The notes under the pieces: generated by a model | What the model saw: only the letters and a program-made list of their open reading frames with translations | Told to the model about the DNA's origin: nothing | Database searches by the model: none | NCBI GenBank assembly: GCA_033961575.1 | Contig: CM066732.1 | Coordinates: 80,990,687-81,054,686, forward strand | DNA: 64,000 bases | Reading direction: 5' to 3' | Origin: Aselliscus stoliczkanus | Taxonomy: Eukaryota; Chordata; Mammalia; Chiroptera; Hipposideridae | Translations under genes and position numbers: made by a program | In this document: one piece after another, positions 21,224 through 34,034 of the stretch | Position numbering within the stretch: the stretch's first letter is position 1 | Layout of the letters: each line of letters opens with the position of its first letter

Positions 21224-21770
21224 ATATTAATTATGGTGTTGTTGTGTAACAAATTATACCAAAACTTAGTGGCTCAAAACAACAAACATTTTTATCTCAA
21301 AATATCTGTGGCTCAGTAATTCAAAAAGAATGGCTTAGCTGGGTGGTTTGGCTCTGGGTCTCACATAAGATTGCAAACAAAATGTCAGTCAGGGCTTCTG
21401 TCATCCAAACTTCAGGGATGAAACTTCAGGGTCTGCTTCCAAGCTCATTCACATGGCCATTGGCAGATAGCTTCACTTTCTCACTAGCTATTGGCTAGAG
21501 GCCTCAGTTGCTTGTCATGTGGGTCTCTACATGGACTTTGTGAGTGTCCTCATGATGTGGCACTTGGCTTCCCCCAGAGTGAGTGACACCAAAGAAAGAG
21601 CAAAGAGGAAACTACTACAGTGCCAGCAATTACACATTGTCAATTCCACCATATTCTTTTCTTCAGAAGCAAGTCACTAGTCCACATTCAAGGGGAAGGC
21701 AATTAGTCTCCACCTTTTGAAGGGAGAAGTCTCAAAGAATATATGGACATATTTTATAACCATGACAACT
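21224..21770 (-). mobile_element. Ancient LTR-like repeat
   Basis: The left end has the TGTAACAAATTATACCAAAA...TAGTGGCTCAAAACAACA block, which is the 3' end of several old mammalian LTR families read in reverse. The right part has CAAGTCACTAGTCC and a CATTCAAGGGGAAGGC block, typical of the 5' half of such repeats. I could not fix the family. Confidence 0.55.
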
Positions 21771-21892
21771 GTTTATAAAATATGGAAAACATGAGCTACC
21801 TATAATTAACAAACAAAAATTTCTTTCTTTTATCAATAAGGCCTAGGCTCCAGAGCAAGGTCAGTACATAATAAGGAAAGTTCTTTTATATA

Positions 21893-21969
21893 TTGGGTTG
21901 TCGGAAAAGTCATGACGCATTTTTGCAATGAAAAACATAGAAAAAATATGTCATGATTTTTCCGACGAC

Positions 21970-21973
<4 letters not shown>
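21893..21973 (+). mobile_element. Palindromic mariner MITE, copy 2
   Basis: 81 bp flanked by TA (21891-21892 and 21974-21975). The left arm TTGGGTTGTCGGAAAAGTCA and the right arm ending TTTTCCGACGACCTAA are near-perfect inverse copies; the arms extend about 37 nt around a short A-rich loop. Better preserved than copy 1 at 16270-16353. The strand given is arbitrary. Confidence 0.92.

Positions 21974-22017
<44 letters not shown>
21974..22017. repeat. (TA)n microsatellite
   Basis: About 22 uninterrupted TA units starting exactly at the TA target of the MITE, suggesting expansion from the target dinucleotide. Confidence 0.95.
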
Positions 22018-22021
<4 letters not shown>

Positions 22022-22254
22022 ATATATATTATCCTTGCTACAGGGTAAAGATAGATCATTGTGAGCTGAAGTGCTAAGATCATATACATTCCATTCTCAA
22101 ATAACTTTTCAAAAGACTAAATCTATCCTACCTCTATGAAGTCACTAATAGCATAACCTCTTCTTTTATCTTTATCACCAATTAAATTAAGAAAGGTTTA
22201 AATTCCCATTTTCACAATTCTTGAATTTTACAATATAAAATACTTTATGTTTAG

Positions 22255-22455
22255 TAGTAATAAACCTTGGGAGAATGCAGTGGACTCAAATATACCTTGA
22301 TTGGAATCTCATTTCTAGTTACTAGCTTTGTGTGAGTTTCTTTATGCCTCAGTCCTCTTATGTGCAAATTAGGATAGTACTACTTTCTGCATAGTATTTG
22401 TGTGTCACTAGAGCACCTAGCACAATAGCAAGAACACAGTAGGTACTCAAAAAAT
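22255..22455 (+). mobile_element. MIR SINE
   Basis: Has the TGGACTCAAATATACC...TAGTTACTAGCTTTGTGTGA layout, followed by ATGCCTCAGTCCTCTTATGT and the 3' GAGCACCTAGCACAATAGCA ... CACAGTAGGTACTCAA region, as in MIR. Confidence 0.75.
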
Positions 22456-22714
22456 GGTACTATCCATACTACAGAAGGATAATTATATTGATACAGTTTT
22501 AGGATTGAATTTCCTAACCCTCATTCTGTTTACAACTCTGCAAAATGTTATACGTAAGTATAAGCATCAAGGATATACAATCCATTGATATCAGTAGATA
22601 AACTTTGCCAGCTTCATCAAACATAATATTAATACTAAACAGAAATAATAAAATGTGTTCTTCAGTACCTAAGATTAAAATACAGCTTTTGAATTATTAA
22701 AAGTAGGTTTCTGA

Positions 22715-22975
22715 GACTTAATAGTTCTGATACTGGAGTCAGATAGCCTGGGTTAAAATATTAGTTCCACATTTACTAGACGTGTGACATTGGGCAAATC
22801 AGTAACTTCTCTGGGACTCAGTGTCATCATCTATATATAATACATCCATAAAATAGAGATAATAGGACCTTCGTCTTAGGTTTATTGGAAGGACTAAATG
22901 AGTTAATACATAAAAGTAATTAAAAAATAAAAACCCAGAATATAGTAAGTACTAAATAAATATTAGCTATTTTCA
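22715..22975 (+). mobile_element. MIR SINE
   Basis: Complete-looking MIR: GGAGTCAGATAGCCTGGGTT, CTAGACGTGTGACATTGGGC, CTCTGGGACTCAGTGTCATC, TTGGAAGGACTAAATGAGTT, TAGTAAGTACTAAATAAA. Confidence 0.85.
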
Positions 22976-23691
22976 TTAATGTGATTATGATTATTACTGT
23001 TATTATTATAACATTCATTTTGCTTTAGTTCTTTAGGGAAAGGAAGAGTTTTGAAACTTAAAAAAAAAAAAAAGTACCACTATTAAGACCAGGTAATATT
23101 TAAAATATTTTCCTCTTGGGTTTTTTTGGGTGAATTATCTTAGGAATAATAAAGAAAAGTTTTCTTTTTTAGCCCCTAGCCACTTGAAAGGGAGAAGAAT
23201 CTCAGAAAGAGGCCAAATGTTGAATGTGGATACATTTCAGAGCTAGAAATGTCAAACACTGCTTTAATATTTCTGAATCTAGACAAAGATGTATTAACTG
23301 TTCATCATTTTTGAGGCCAATCTGAACAGAATGCCATGAGGGGAAAAGAAAAATCTGTAGCTACTTCTATGGTTATGTCCCCGACTGATCATGCACCTGT
23401 CTCTCCAGCCCTCTGCCCTCGATGTTCCCCTTCCCCCTACAGTCTCTTCCAGTATCACTCCAGATCTGCTCATCACTGACCAGAATGCTCAGAAGATTCT
23501 TTACCCAATTACTTGTTCCAGTGAAATATTTTGTACCCTTCCACAAAGGCTGAAGTTCCTGTAATTATGAGAACTTGTCAAGGGGATAAGTGGCCCTGCA
23601 TAGCCAAAAAACCTCCTCTAAACTCTAGGAAAAATTACACTAACTTTTCTCCATATGATATATTTTAGAAAGTATGGTTCAACTGAGAACT

Positions 23692-23725
<34 letters not shown>

Positions 23726-26520
23726 CGGCTTAAAATATGCACTCATTTATTAGTGGAAAAATATGGAACTTAAGCAGGGAAACTTCAAAAGTCACAACTT
23801 TTATACAACATAGTGGTAGCCTCTTCTTGATGACAGAGGTCTAGTAATCTAAGTGACTATCACCCACTCCAACTTTACCTAATGGGAAAAATTGGACAAA
23901 ATCTATACAACGCTTCAACTGCCTGCAACTATGAGTATGGTGACACTTACAAAAATATTCAAATTGTTCCTAGGGCTTAGTGCATACACTTTATTTTTCA
24001 TTTCATCTTTTCCTCAAAACTTCCCTTCTGACATTCTCAAGAAAGAGTTTCACTTGTATCCAGAAACAAGTTTCAGCTCTCTAATCTCTGCTGGCTTCAC
24101 AGAAGTAAGGAAACCAGAAGACATTTGAAGGCGGTGGCACATCACCATTATGGCTGCTTTTCTCTGCCATACTCCTATTATTGTCCCTCACAATGTGAAT
24201 TTTGCACAGAAGTCTGTAGCTGGCTGGGCAGTCAGAGATAGCCCTCTGCCTGACTCCAAGTGGAATTTTGGTAGTATTATGCTTTAAACTACTTTGTACT
24301 AAATGGTAATAACTTCTGTATAATGTTCTCATTGTAAATGAAATAACTTAATACCTTAGTTTAATAGAAGAGTGATTAGATTTTTTTCACTGAAAAACCA
24401 CTGTACAAGATTGTAGGGACAGTGTAGCCTTATGGTGCCTTTCAAAATGGAGACTTGACCTTATTGTTACAGAACTGATGAAGTAGTATAGTTCTTGGCA
24501 AAGAAAAAAGGAATAAAAAAGAAAAATTAAAAATAGAAGTGAAGACTCATGTTTGTCTCTTTTAGTAACTAGATATTCTTTTGAATGAGCCCATAAGCTC
24601 CAGATTTTGTTTTATTCTAAACATTAAAATGGGCTTATCAGTCTTTGCCTATTTTCGATAACAGATAATAATAAACTCCAAATAGTGGGTATAAGGTACA
24701 CTTTATTTTTCACAAAGCAAGGTTGACTTCTTGTGGAAATTTACTTGAGCAATTGAGTAAATACCATTTATTTATATGTCTTTATTCCTAAACAAGAAAG
24801 AAAACACTTGCACCTTGAACTATAATTTTGTTTTCCTCTGGAAAGTTGTCATTGAACTAATATCGAGCTCCTTGACTCTCACCTCTGCTCTGTGGTAACC
24901 AAAAGAATTACTTTGCTTTCAGGAATAATTCTTTAAACTCCGAAGTAAGTACCGTCTATCATGCTCTAAGTTTGAATCTATTGAATAAAAAAGAGTTTCA
25001 ATGAATTCAAAAGTAAAGTCTATCAAATCTGAATCCTTAATATTCAAAAGAAAAAGTAGAGTCAAAATGTTCATTCCATTGAAAATATGATTTTCCTTGA
25101 TTTCAAATGATGTTAACTTAGCATGTGATTCAAGTTAGTTCCCTGTTGGATAGGGAAGAAGTGATATTCTTCAGGGAAACTAATGAAACAGAGGCATCTT
25201 AGTGCAATACTAGCTGACCACAGGAAAGTGATAGTCACAGACGTGACTAATAATGGAGGCTAATTTCAAAACTAAGATAGAATTAGAGAAAAAGATGCTA
25301 GCCCAGTGAACAAAAGTTCTTTTTGTGAAAATGATTAATTCTCATATAAAATAAAGCTTTAATAGAACTCCTGGCTTATTAATTTTGATACACAATAGCT
25401 GCAAAAATATTTTTCAGAACGGAGTCTAGAGAAAAGAGCAAAATGTTCCCAGTTTCATTTCTTGCCCTTCTTGTGTGCACGACTCATCACAGAAGAAGGT
25501 GTTCTCACTCTGAGATCTTTCTGTTTAAGAAAAAGAATAGGTCTCTCAAAAGGCCCACTCTAGGAATTGTACCATCTAGACATAAGTCATTGTATGTGAC
25601 TTTGTAGGTTTTTTAAAAGGCAACTTGGATTGCTGCCCATTCAACTGAAATGAAGAGGAGGGAGGAACCTGGAGGCCTTGCCATCTGAAACCAAAAGCAT
25701 CAGTTTGGAGCATTTCAAAATTTAAATAAGAGAATAGAAAAATAGTAGAACTATGTGGTTGGTGAGATGTGGCCAAGACGTGTATGCTAAAATCTTCTTA
25801 CCATCAACTTACACTTTTAACAAACCTCAACTAGTTCAGAGTCTACTGAAAATATCGTTTTTATCCTGAAGACATAACATTGGTATTTTTTAAAGTACAA
25901 AACAATCTATTTCACAATGTTCTATAAAATAGTGAGGTCATCTTGCAAAATAGTTCATTTTATTTAATATGTCTATCTATAAAATGAAAACTTCGATTTT
26001 GTTTATGATAATTCACATTTCATCTGAAATGTTTATACTAACGATTTTAATTTTTCAAAAGACATATCCCTTTCAAAAAAAATAAAGATTTGGTATCAAA
26101 TGATTTTGAAAATATAATGCCTTTGACTATTTAAAGAGACTGAAATTTTATTAGTAGGCTAAAGTATCTTCTGTTCATTTTCAGTGGAACAAGGCAGTAT
26201 TAAAACAAGACCATTCCATCAGAGAAGGTTGATTATTTCCTCAGTGTTTTAAATTATGCATGTGATTGGTGACACAAATACATGTTTAAGTGGTTGCAAA
26301 TTTAAAAAATCAATATTCCCAAAGAACTAAAATTATGCCCAATCATAAATAACAAATTAATTCACCTGCATATTTTGATCTACAACTTACCCTATGAACA
26401 CGAACATTTTATAAAAGAGAAATATCTTTTCACATCAACTTGTGTTCATTATATTTCATACAAATATAGTTCAAATCAAACACAAGCCTTGTCAAAGAGG
26501 AAAAGAAGGTAGAACTGTGC
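22976..26520. other. Unannotated mostly unique AT-rich DNA
   Basis: Apart from the (CA)n run at 23694-23724, no gene, RNA gene or repeat family could be supported. ORFs of up to 83 codons (for example 24081-24332) carry no recognisable domain and no splice-site context that I could defend. Confidence 0.4.
23694..23724. repeat. (CA)n microsatellite
   Basis: About 15 CA units. Confidence 0.95.
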
Positions 26521-27060
26521 TCTTCACCAGATGATCTAGTGTAAGATGTGGGCTGCCATGTTGTACCAAACCTACAGCAACCCGGACCCATTGTTCTCAA
26601 GGGAAACGTAGCCTATGCGGGAATGCAATTGTGTGCTCTGCAAGGAACATGGAAAATAGCATATGTCACTACTGTACAGTACACAACAGACAATTATGAT
26701 TCAACTGTCCAAATTATAATCAGTTTGACAAATGTCCACAAGCGTCTTCATTCTATTTGATATTTTCCCTAAGACAAGGCAATCACACAACCAGACAATT
26801 CCATCAGGGAAGCTTGTTAGCTGCTTAGTCTGTTAAACCCTGGTTGCCATAGCATCTAGAGTTGAAAAAGCTGCAGATTGGCATGAAAAAGCATGTCGAC
26901 AATTGCCCTGTCACAGCATGCAAGCCAGGTCTGCTCAAAGGCAGCACACTACAAGTTTTCTTTCCCAGTTTGCACTACCCCATGCTGTTTAATAATATCC
27001 ATTTACTGGTATTGGGATTGATCTAGCCCAGTGTAAAATTCACATCTAGTGAGACTTTGC
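26521..27060. other. Repeat-free block with an RFX-like X-box
   Basis: No transposon signature is present. Composition is more GC-balanced than its flanks, with several short palindrome-like words (GTACAGTAC, GCATGC). A near-consensus X-box lies inside at 26843-26856. It may be a conserved non-coding element, but conservation cannot be judged from one sequence. Confidence 0.35.
26843..26856 (+). promoter_or_regulatory. RFX-type X-box motif
   Basis: GTTGCCATAGCATC matches the inverted-repeat X-box pattern (GTTGCC-AT-GGCAAC type), with the left half perfect and two mismatches in the right half. RFX factors bind such sites, often in ciliary and neural enhancers. Occupancy is not shown. Confidence 0.45.
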
Positions 27061-29599
27061 TTTTCACATGGAGTGAAATTCTTTAACAAATGGGAGTATG
27101 GCAATTAATTTAGAAATGTAATACTGTATATACTGCAAAAAGTATATTTAGATTTAATAAACTGTCCAAAATTTTAACACACAGTTCTTTAACGAGCCAA
27201 ACAGTTTTACTTGGCAATTTTTCAGTTGACTTTCTAGTCATTTCTGAACCTAACTAGTCATATTTTGGAGATGACAGACAGCACTCAAAATTCAGTTGTA
27301 CATTTTTAAACATGTTTTAATCATGCCATAGTCATTTCTCCTTTATATGCATGCTATAATTTAATTAAGGGCATACATTTTTTTAAATTACTATAATTTG
27401 ATTAAAGATTAATATCATGAACACTGAAATTATAGAGAGCAGTATACATCAATTTTTTTCAGGAGGGATCATATTACTAATGGTGTTAAATTACCATGTA
27501 TTTCTAATAAAGGGTATTCAACCCCCTGACAACTCTCAGATATATACAATGTATAAATTTTAAATAAAGTAAAGCATGTTTACAAACAACCCTTGTTAAC
27601 TTGTTGAAACTACAAAAATGTGAAATTATCTATATAAATTGTGAGATTTATAAATTTTGCTCTGGAGTTTATACTTGGGTCATTCAGTCTTTCCTTCTTT
27701 CATTCTAATCCGTCACTTCAATTAAGTTTTCTTTCAATGCCACAAAGAAAGAAATACCTTAAAACACATACTCAAGAGCACAATTAATCTATCAAACCAA
27801 TAGGTATTTAAAATATGGACATTTTTTTTCCTCGAATACTTGTTCTTTCCAGTGATATCCACTGCTTTGCTCTCCTAATGTCACAAAATCACATTTAATT
27901 AAGTAGAAATTATCTCATTCTTTGAGTGTTCCATGTGGAAAAAGTTGATACATAGTTTACCAGAATATAAGAAGGGGAAGTTAATATTTATTCTAAAATA
28001 AAGATATTGAAGTAATGATTATTGTTCATATTCCTGAGCTATGCTGTGGAAGAACTTTTTCCTAAGCAAAATTATCAAAGATTTTTGTTAAACAGAATAA
28101 TCAAAGAAAGCATAACAGATATATATATAAAATCAGTATGAAAATAGTGTCATTGAGTAAGCCTCTTTAGACTATAAATTTAAATCCCTCATTTTCTAGG
28201 AATTCTCAAAAATCTCAAAATCTTGGGATAAAACTTTCACATATGGTGTCCATGAATGTGTTTTCTTATACCACATCTTCCAGTTTAAAAAAAAAAAAAA
28301 GAGAGAGAGAGAGAGAGAAAAGCTGTTTACTTGTTAAAGGTCTTCTTATAAGCTTTGATGACTCAAAAACACCTTCATTTTAACACATGGAATTTGGCAA
28401 AGAAGTTAACCATGTTACCATTTGAAAGACTTTGGTATTTTGAAAAGAGAATTAAAAACAAGAGATTGAAAATTAAGTTGGCTTTGTGTATAGAATGTAA
28501 TTTTCTCAAGTATATTTTTTAGTATAAGGGCTTACTACTGAAATTTGTCTGCTATATATAATACTGTAACATATCAAAGCTACAGTTATCCTGAATGAAC
28601 AATGGTAAGTAGAGCCATAAACTTTACCCTGGAGTATCAAGTTTAAAAAAATACCTTGGTATAGATTACAGTGATTTAAATAGATAAATGTATATATCAA
28701 ATAAAAAGTTTAACAAAAGGTTAGAATGAAATTTCTTTATACTTTTCCAGAAAGATTGTATTTAAGCTTTTGTTTGTTTGTTTCTCATCTTCTTAATTCA
28801 CATGCAAAACAATGAGTGAAATTCTTCAAGTTGGGTTAAAAGCAGTACTACCTCTTAACCAGGCTTTAGGATATGCGTGTTTTCCTACAGTCTTCAAAGT
28901 ATTCAGTTTGCAAATCCCAAGAACTTGGTATTATAGAAATGACAGTTTATGCTTTTACTCAGAGTACCTCTGCTTTTAGTCAGGTTACTTCAGATCTTCC
29001 TTGTAACTCAAATGCTGTCTTTGTCTGCAATTACAAACAAATGTTGCTCTTTACAACTGTGCTATGTTAATATTATCCATTCTCACTACATTTTAAAAAT
29101 AAAATTAGCTATGTATGAACTGCATTTCCATTTTATAACTGATTTATTTCATGTTCCTTCTTCTACTTTGAAATTGGAAATTAAATGATTCTTTCTGAAT
29201 TACTTAGAATATTTTTTGGATATCATTATTACTTTTGGGCATCCCTTACAAATAGTCTACCTTTCAGTCATTTTAACTCTTGCCAAATTATAATTACACA
29301 AGAAAATGCTGATAAACCTAATCTTCCATAAAAAGAAGGAAAAAAATATTTGACTTGTGGTAGCGAATAGGTGATATCTTCCAATGCCATTAGTTCTTTT
29401 TTTCATAATACAAAGTATAAACATCAGAATAAAGATACTACACTGCTTTACTTTGTAAAATAAACACATCCTATTTATTTCCCAAGTGAAATACTACCTT
29501 ACGCAACACATAGCTTTCTTATAAGCACATACATTCTCGTGTAAGGCAGTTCTCATTTTTCTGGCTGAATTTTCCTTATTCTGAAATTTTCCTCACCTG
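27061..29599. other. Unannotated AT-rich DNA
   Basis: No gene or repeat family recognised. A short (GA)n run preceded by an A run lies at 28289-28319. Confidence 0.4.
28289..28319. repeat. A-run plus (GA)n
   Basis: Fourteen-odd A residues followed by nine GA units. Confidence 0.85.
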
Positions 29600-30650
29600 A
29601 CTGAAAGCACATTAACTGCTAGATAGGCATCACACTGATGTCTCCATGCTGTAGCATACAGCCGTGAATTTGCTACGATCTGTTTAATCAGCAGTGTATT
29701 GATTTTCCGCAGCTTTCCTTCATTTTAGCCCCATAGCAGGCTCCTGTAATTTCCTTTGGACAAAGTGTAACCAAACTGTGCTAAGTGATGTTGATTTGCA
29801 GGCAAAAGTAAAGGGGTAAATATAAATTAACAAGCTATAAACATTTTACAAGTGGGGAGTCAATAAAAACAGTGTCTGCAGTTGCTTTTAAAAAAATGAT
29901 TTGGAGCAGATTGTTCACAAACGTGTCCAAAGAAACTGACATGAGTCTGAGAATAATTTTTGCACTTTGTGATTAAGAATTGATCAGTCTAAAAGCTTCG
30001 GATGCAACTGAATCACCCATAAGCTGCTGGCCTGAAAAGGCTCAGCAGGGGCTGGTATTTGTTTGTTAAACTCCCATGATTCCAAGTAGATAATTGGTCT
30101 GTGAAGTTCATGGCAGAATCTGAATTTGCTTTCTTGCTTCCCAGCTGGCTGAGCACTGGTTTATAGACTTCTGTGTACAAATTTAGCCAGCAGCAAACCT
30201 CACATCTTTAATATAAAAGGTGTTTTGTTGTGTTTTTCAGGTGCTGAGTGGAAAGCCCACACTCCAGAAGCTCATTAAAAGGGCCAAGTTACAGTACAGG
30301 TTTATTTCTGTCACAGCGTTTCTGAAAACAGTGACAAGGATTAATATGTTTCTTTAGTACTGGAAAAAGCCTGACACAGTCCCTTGTGAATTTGATCATC
30401 TGTTTCATTGCCTGCATAAGACTCAATCTCCTATTATATCCTGAAGTTACAGCTGTAAACTAAAGCGGGTAAGAATTTACAACCTATTGCAGAAGGCTAG
30501 GGCAAAACTAATTGTTTTATTCAATATTCATTTATTTATTATTTATTTCATACCTCTCTCCTATCCTCTTTTTCCACCGTTCCTTCTCAAAGTCAAGATC
30601 ATCTTGGCTCTTTGTCTGACTGCACAGAGCAAATATAGAGACATGGTGAG
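29600..30650 (+). other. Repeat-free candidate conserved block / non-coding exon
   Basis: About 1 kb free of recognisable transposons. At 30222-30240 there is a strong acceptor-like tract (TTGTTGTGTTTTTCAG). Downstream lie two donor-like sites: a weak CAG|GTTTAT at 30299/30300 and a good ATG|GTGAGT at about 30645/30646. The short version (30241-30299) stays open in one frame (VLSGKPTLQKLIKRAKLQY), but I do not recognise the peptide. The longer version has stops in all frames, so it would be UTR or lncRNA. No transcription evidence is available. Confidence 0.3.
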
Positions 30651-31031
30651 TTCATGTTCCCAGAAGCTCTCAAAAAGTTTCTACAGGTCAGTGTATTGTA
30701 GAAATGCTGTCTGCCCAGAATTTTTTATAAATTCTTTCTTACTTTCCTTGCAATGGAAATTCCTTATTAAAAAGCTGTATCTGCACCAACATTATAACCT
30801 TTGTGTTCTGTATAATCATGTGACAATAGACTTTATCTGCTAGTGGTTGCTATGTTCCTGGGACATGATTTGACATGTGGTACATGCAAATCCTAGTAGA
30901 GCACAAACTATATCATAAATGATTCTGTTTTACATCAAATTATATGGGCAAAGCACTATTTACTATTTCCAAAATTAAAAGTTATAACATGCTATATGGG
31001 TACCATTAAATGAATAATCTTTTAAATTGAG

Positions 31032-31082
<51 letters not shown>

Positions 31083-31615
31083 GTTGTAGCGAAATACGTA
31101 TTCCTTACCTACCTTTGTTATTATGGTAAACCATATGCTACATTAGAATTGTAGATTCACAAATATAGTCTCAAAATTTCAAACTTTATGCAAGTACAAA
31201 TTACAACACAAACAGAAGGATTTCTAATAATCTATTTGTGTACATTTTTTAAGAGTTGGTGGAAATTATTGCAAGATTAGACTGAAGAAGTACATGCATG
31301 CAATGTTTGAAATTAGACATTAAGTTTCCATTATTCTTAACAGAAGTTGTGTGCCTAATTCCCTATGCACCACAGATATTTTAACCCATAATAACTGATT
31401 GTAAATACAGTATGAAACTAGCTGGAGTCTTATTTACACCTACCAATTTACTGCCCTCCAGCACTAAAAACAAAAACAAAATGAGAGCAAAAGAACTGCC
31501 AAGCAAAACACATTCTGCCCTTCATATACACCCCTTTCTATCGCCACAAACAGAACCTTTTGCTACTTGTTTTTTGTCAACAAATTCAACTTTGGGATTT
31601 AAGAATAAAGTTAAG
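30651..31615. other. Unannotated AT-rich DNA
   Basis: Contains the (TC)n run at 31035-31078 and otherwise nothing recognisable. Confidence 0.4.
31035..31078. repeat. (TC)n microsatellite
   Basis: Twenty-two uninterrupted TC units; a polypurine/polypyrimidine tract able to adopt triplex structures. Confidence 0.95.
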
Positions 31616-31630
31616 GAAAAAGACATTTGC

Positions 31631-31722
31631 TGGGCCCGCTGAGTGACATGGTGGTTAAGCACTGGCTTGGGAAGCCAGCGGACCCGGTTCGGGTCCCACA
31701 TATGAGGGCCAGTGACACTGCC

Positions 31723-31753
<31 letters not shown>
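31631..31753 (+). mobile_element. Short tRNA-derived SINE, type 1
   Basis: The best preserved short copy. It begins GGGCCCGCTGAGTGACATGG, has B box GGTTCGGGTCCCA and the end GTGACACTGCCC, then a long poly(A) of about 30 residues. AGACATTTGC lies on both sides (31621-31630 and about 31756-31765). The long pure A tail and intact duplication point to a recent insertion. Confidence 0.95.
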
Positions 31754-31760
<7 letters not shown>

Positions 31761-31765
31761 TTTGC

Positions 31766-32395
31766 GTGACATGACAATAACAAAGTAATTATTAAAAAGG
31801 TCATCTCCTTCAAATGTGTCCCCTAGAAACATTGTAAGTATTGTAAGTGCCTCATTGCACATTTAATTGAGAAGTAACACATGTGCCATACAATGCATAT
31901 GTTGCAATGACAGCCACTTATATTTACTGAATAGCTACAGAATTTGCACTCAATTTTGTTCATACAATAAAAACCTATGTGAGTCATTGAAAATAAATAT
32001 ATCATTGATATATATTTTGGTTGATGAAGTTGCATTCTCTCTTGTTTTTTTTATTCCCTATGCTTTTTTTTTATCACATCCCATTGACATAAATAATAGC
32101 AGCCCAATTATTTCTGTTTTTATTTTTTTAGAAGCTTAAAGCATTTGTCAACATTTAAGTGAGGTTTTCCTTACTACTTTGATTCAGTGAAAATAACTGC
32201 TAAATGTTAGACAGTGTTTTACCCTTCTATTATGGATAGGAATAATTTGCATTATTATTGCATGTATTACTTGACTTGCATATATTAAAATAGTAACATG
32301 AAGCATATAATAATGACTTGCATGCATAATTATATGAATAATTTGTGTATCGATAGCATATTTTTTCAAGAAGCTCAATATGTTATTTGATATTG
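31766..32395. other. Unannotated AT-rich DNA
   Basis: No gene or repeat family recognised. Confidence 0.4.
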
Positions 32396-32406
32396 AACTC
32401 TGTCTT

Positions 32407-34022
32407 GTTTTATTTTTCAATTACAATTGATATACAATATTATATCAGTTTCAGATATACAAGATAGCGATTAAACATTTATATAACTTACAAAATGATC
32501 ACCCCAATAGTCTAGGAGCCATCTAAAACCATACATAGTTATTAAAATATTGACTATATTTGCTATGCTGGACTTACATACCCATGACTATTTTCATAAC
32601 TAGCAGTTTGTACTATGTAATCCATTCACCTTTTTCACTCATCCCCACAACCTCCGAAATGGCAATCATCAGTTTGTTCTCTGTATCTATGAGTTTCTGT
32701 TTTGTTGGTGCATCTATTTTATTTTTTAGATTCCACATATAAGTGAAATCGTATAGTATTTGTCTTTCTCTCTCTAACTTATTTCACTTAACATAATACC
32801 CTATAGGTCCATCCATGTTGTTGCAAATGGTAAGATTTCATTCATTTTTATGGCTCAGTAATATTCCATTTTATATATGTACATTTTCTTTATCTACTCA
32901 TCTATCAATAGACACTTAGGGTTCTTCCATATCTTGACTATTGTAAGTAATGATGCAATGAACATATGTCTTAATATATTTTGAGTTAGTGTTTTGAATT
33001 TCTTCAGGAAAATATTCAGAAGTGGAATTGCTGAGTCATAAGTTAATTCTATTTTTAATTTTTTAAGGAACCTCCATACTGTTTTCCATGGTAGCTACAC
33101 CAATTTGCACCCACCAATAGTGCATTGAGGCCTCCCTTTTCTCCATATCTCTACCATCACATGTTGTTTGTTGATTTATTGATGATTTCTGTTCTGACAG
33201 GCGTGAGGTGATATGTCATTGTGGTCTTAATTTGCATTTCCTTGATGATTAGTGATGTTAAATCATCTTTTCATATGTCTACTGGCCATCTGTATGTCCT
33301 GTTAGGAGAAATGTCTATTCAGGTTCTCTGCCCATTTTTTAATCAGATTGTTTGGCTTTTGAATATTTAGCTGTATGAGTTCCTTAGATATTTTGGAAAT
33401 TAACCACTTATGAGATGTACCCTTGGCAAATATCTTCTCCCATTCAGTAGGCTGTCTTTTCATTTTGTTGATAGTTTCCTTTGCTATGCAAAAACGTTTT
33501 AGTTTGATATAGTCCCATTTGTTTATTTTTTCTTTTGTTTTCCTTGCCCAAGGAGACATATCCATAAAAAATATCACTAAGAGAAGTGCCTGAGAGTTTA
33601 TGGCCTTTGTTTTCTTCTAGGAGTTTCATGGTTTCAGGTTTTACACTTAAACCTTTAATCCATTTTGAGTTTATTCTTGTATATGTTATAAGAAGGTGAT
33701 CTAGTTTCATTTTTTACATGTATCTGTCCAGTTTTCCCAGCACCATTTATTGAAGAGACTGTCTTACCCCATTGTATATTTTTGCCTCCTTTGCCATAGA
33801 TTAATTGGCCATATAGGCATGGATTTATTTCAGTGGTCTTCATTCCACTCCATTGATATATGTGTCTGTTTTTGTGCCAGTACCATGATGTTTTGATTAC
33901 TATGGCCTTGCAGTATAATTTGATATCAGGTAGTGTGATACCTCCAACTTTGTTCTTTTTTCTCAAGATTGCCTTGGCTATTGAGGGTCTTTTGTGGTTC
34001 CATGTACATTTTAGGATTTTTT
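32407..34022 (-). mobile_element. L1, 5'-truncated, older; full-ORF2 relative of the half-L1 elements
   Basis: Minus-strand L1 with 3' UTR (about 32410-32770) and ORF2 C-terminal half (about 32770-34015). An imperfect duplication AACTCTGTCTT / AACTCTATTCTT flanks it (32396-32406, 34023-34034). Its 3' UTR end (ATATAAATGTTTAATCGCTA region, minus strand) matches the tails of both half-L1 copies and of the 116-bp tail at 47249. It still has the ORF2 region that the half-L1 copies lack, so it looks like the autonomous partner family. Confidence 0.88.
33302..33966 (-). pseudogene. L1 ORF2 C-terminal remnant
   Basis: Three overlapping minus-strand frames (33302-33577, 33444-33710, 33655-33966) together follow the same region as 13400-14324: [11 protein letters not shown]...[36 protein letters not shown], then [24 protein letters not shown]. 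At least two frameshifts separate them. Older than the copy at 12584-14324, judged by these breaks. Confidence 0.88.
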
Positions 34023-34034
34023 AACTCTATTCTT

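Noticed and set aside
30487..30843. 118-codon hydrophobic ORF as a membrane protein
   Set aside because: Hydrophobicity comes from T-rich sequence; no signal peptide logic, no family resemblance.
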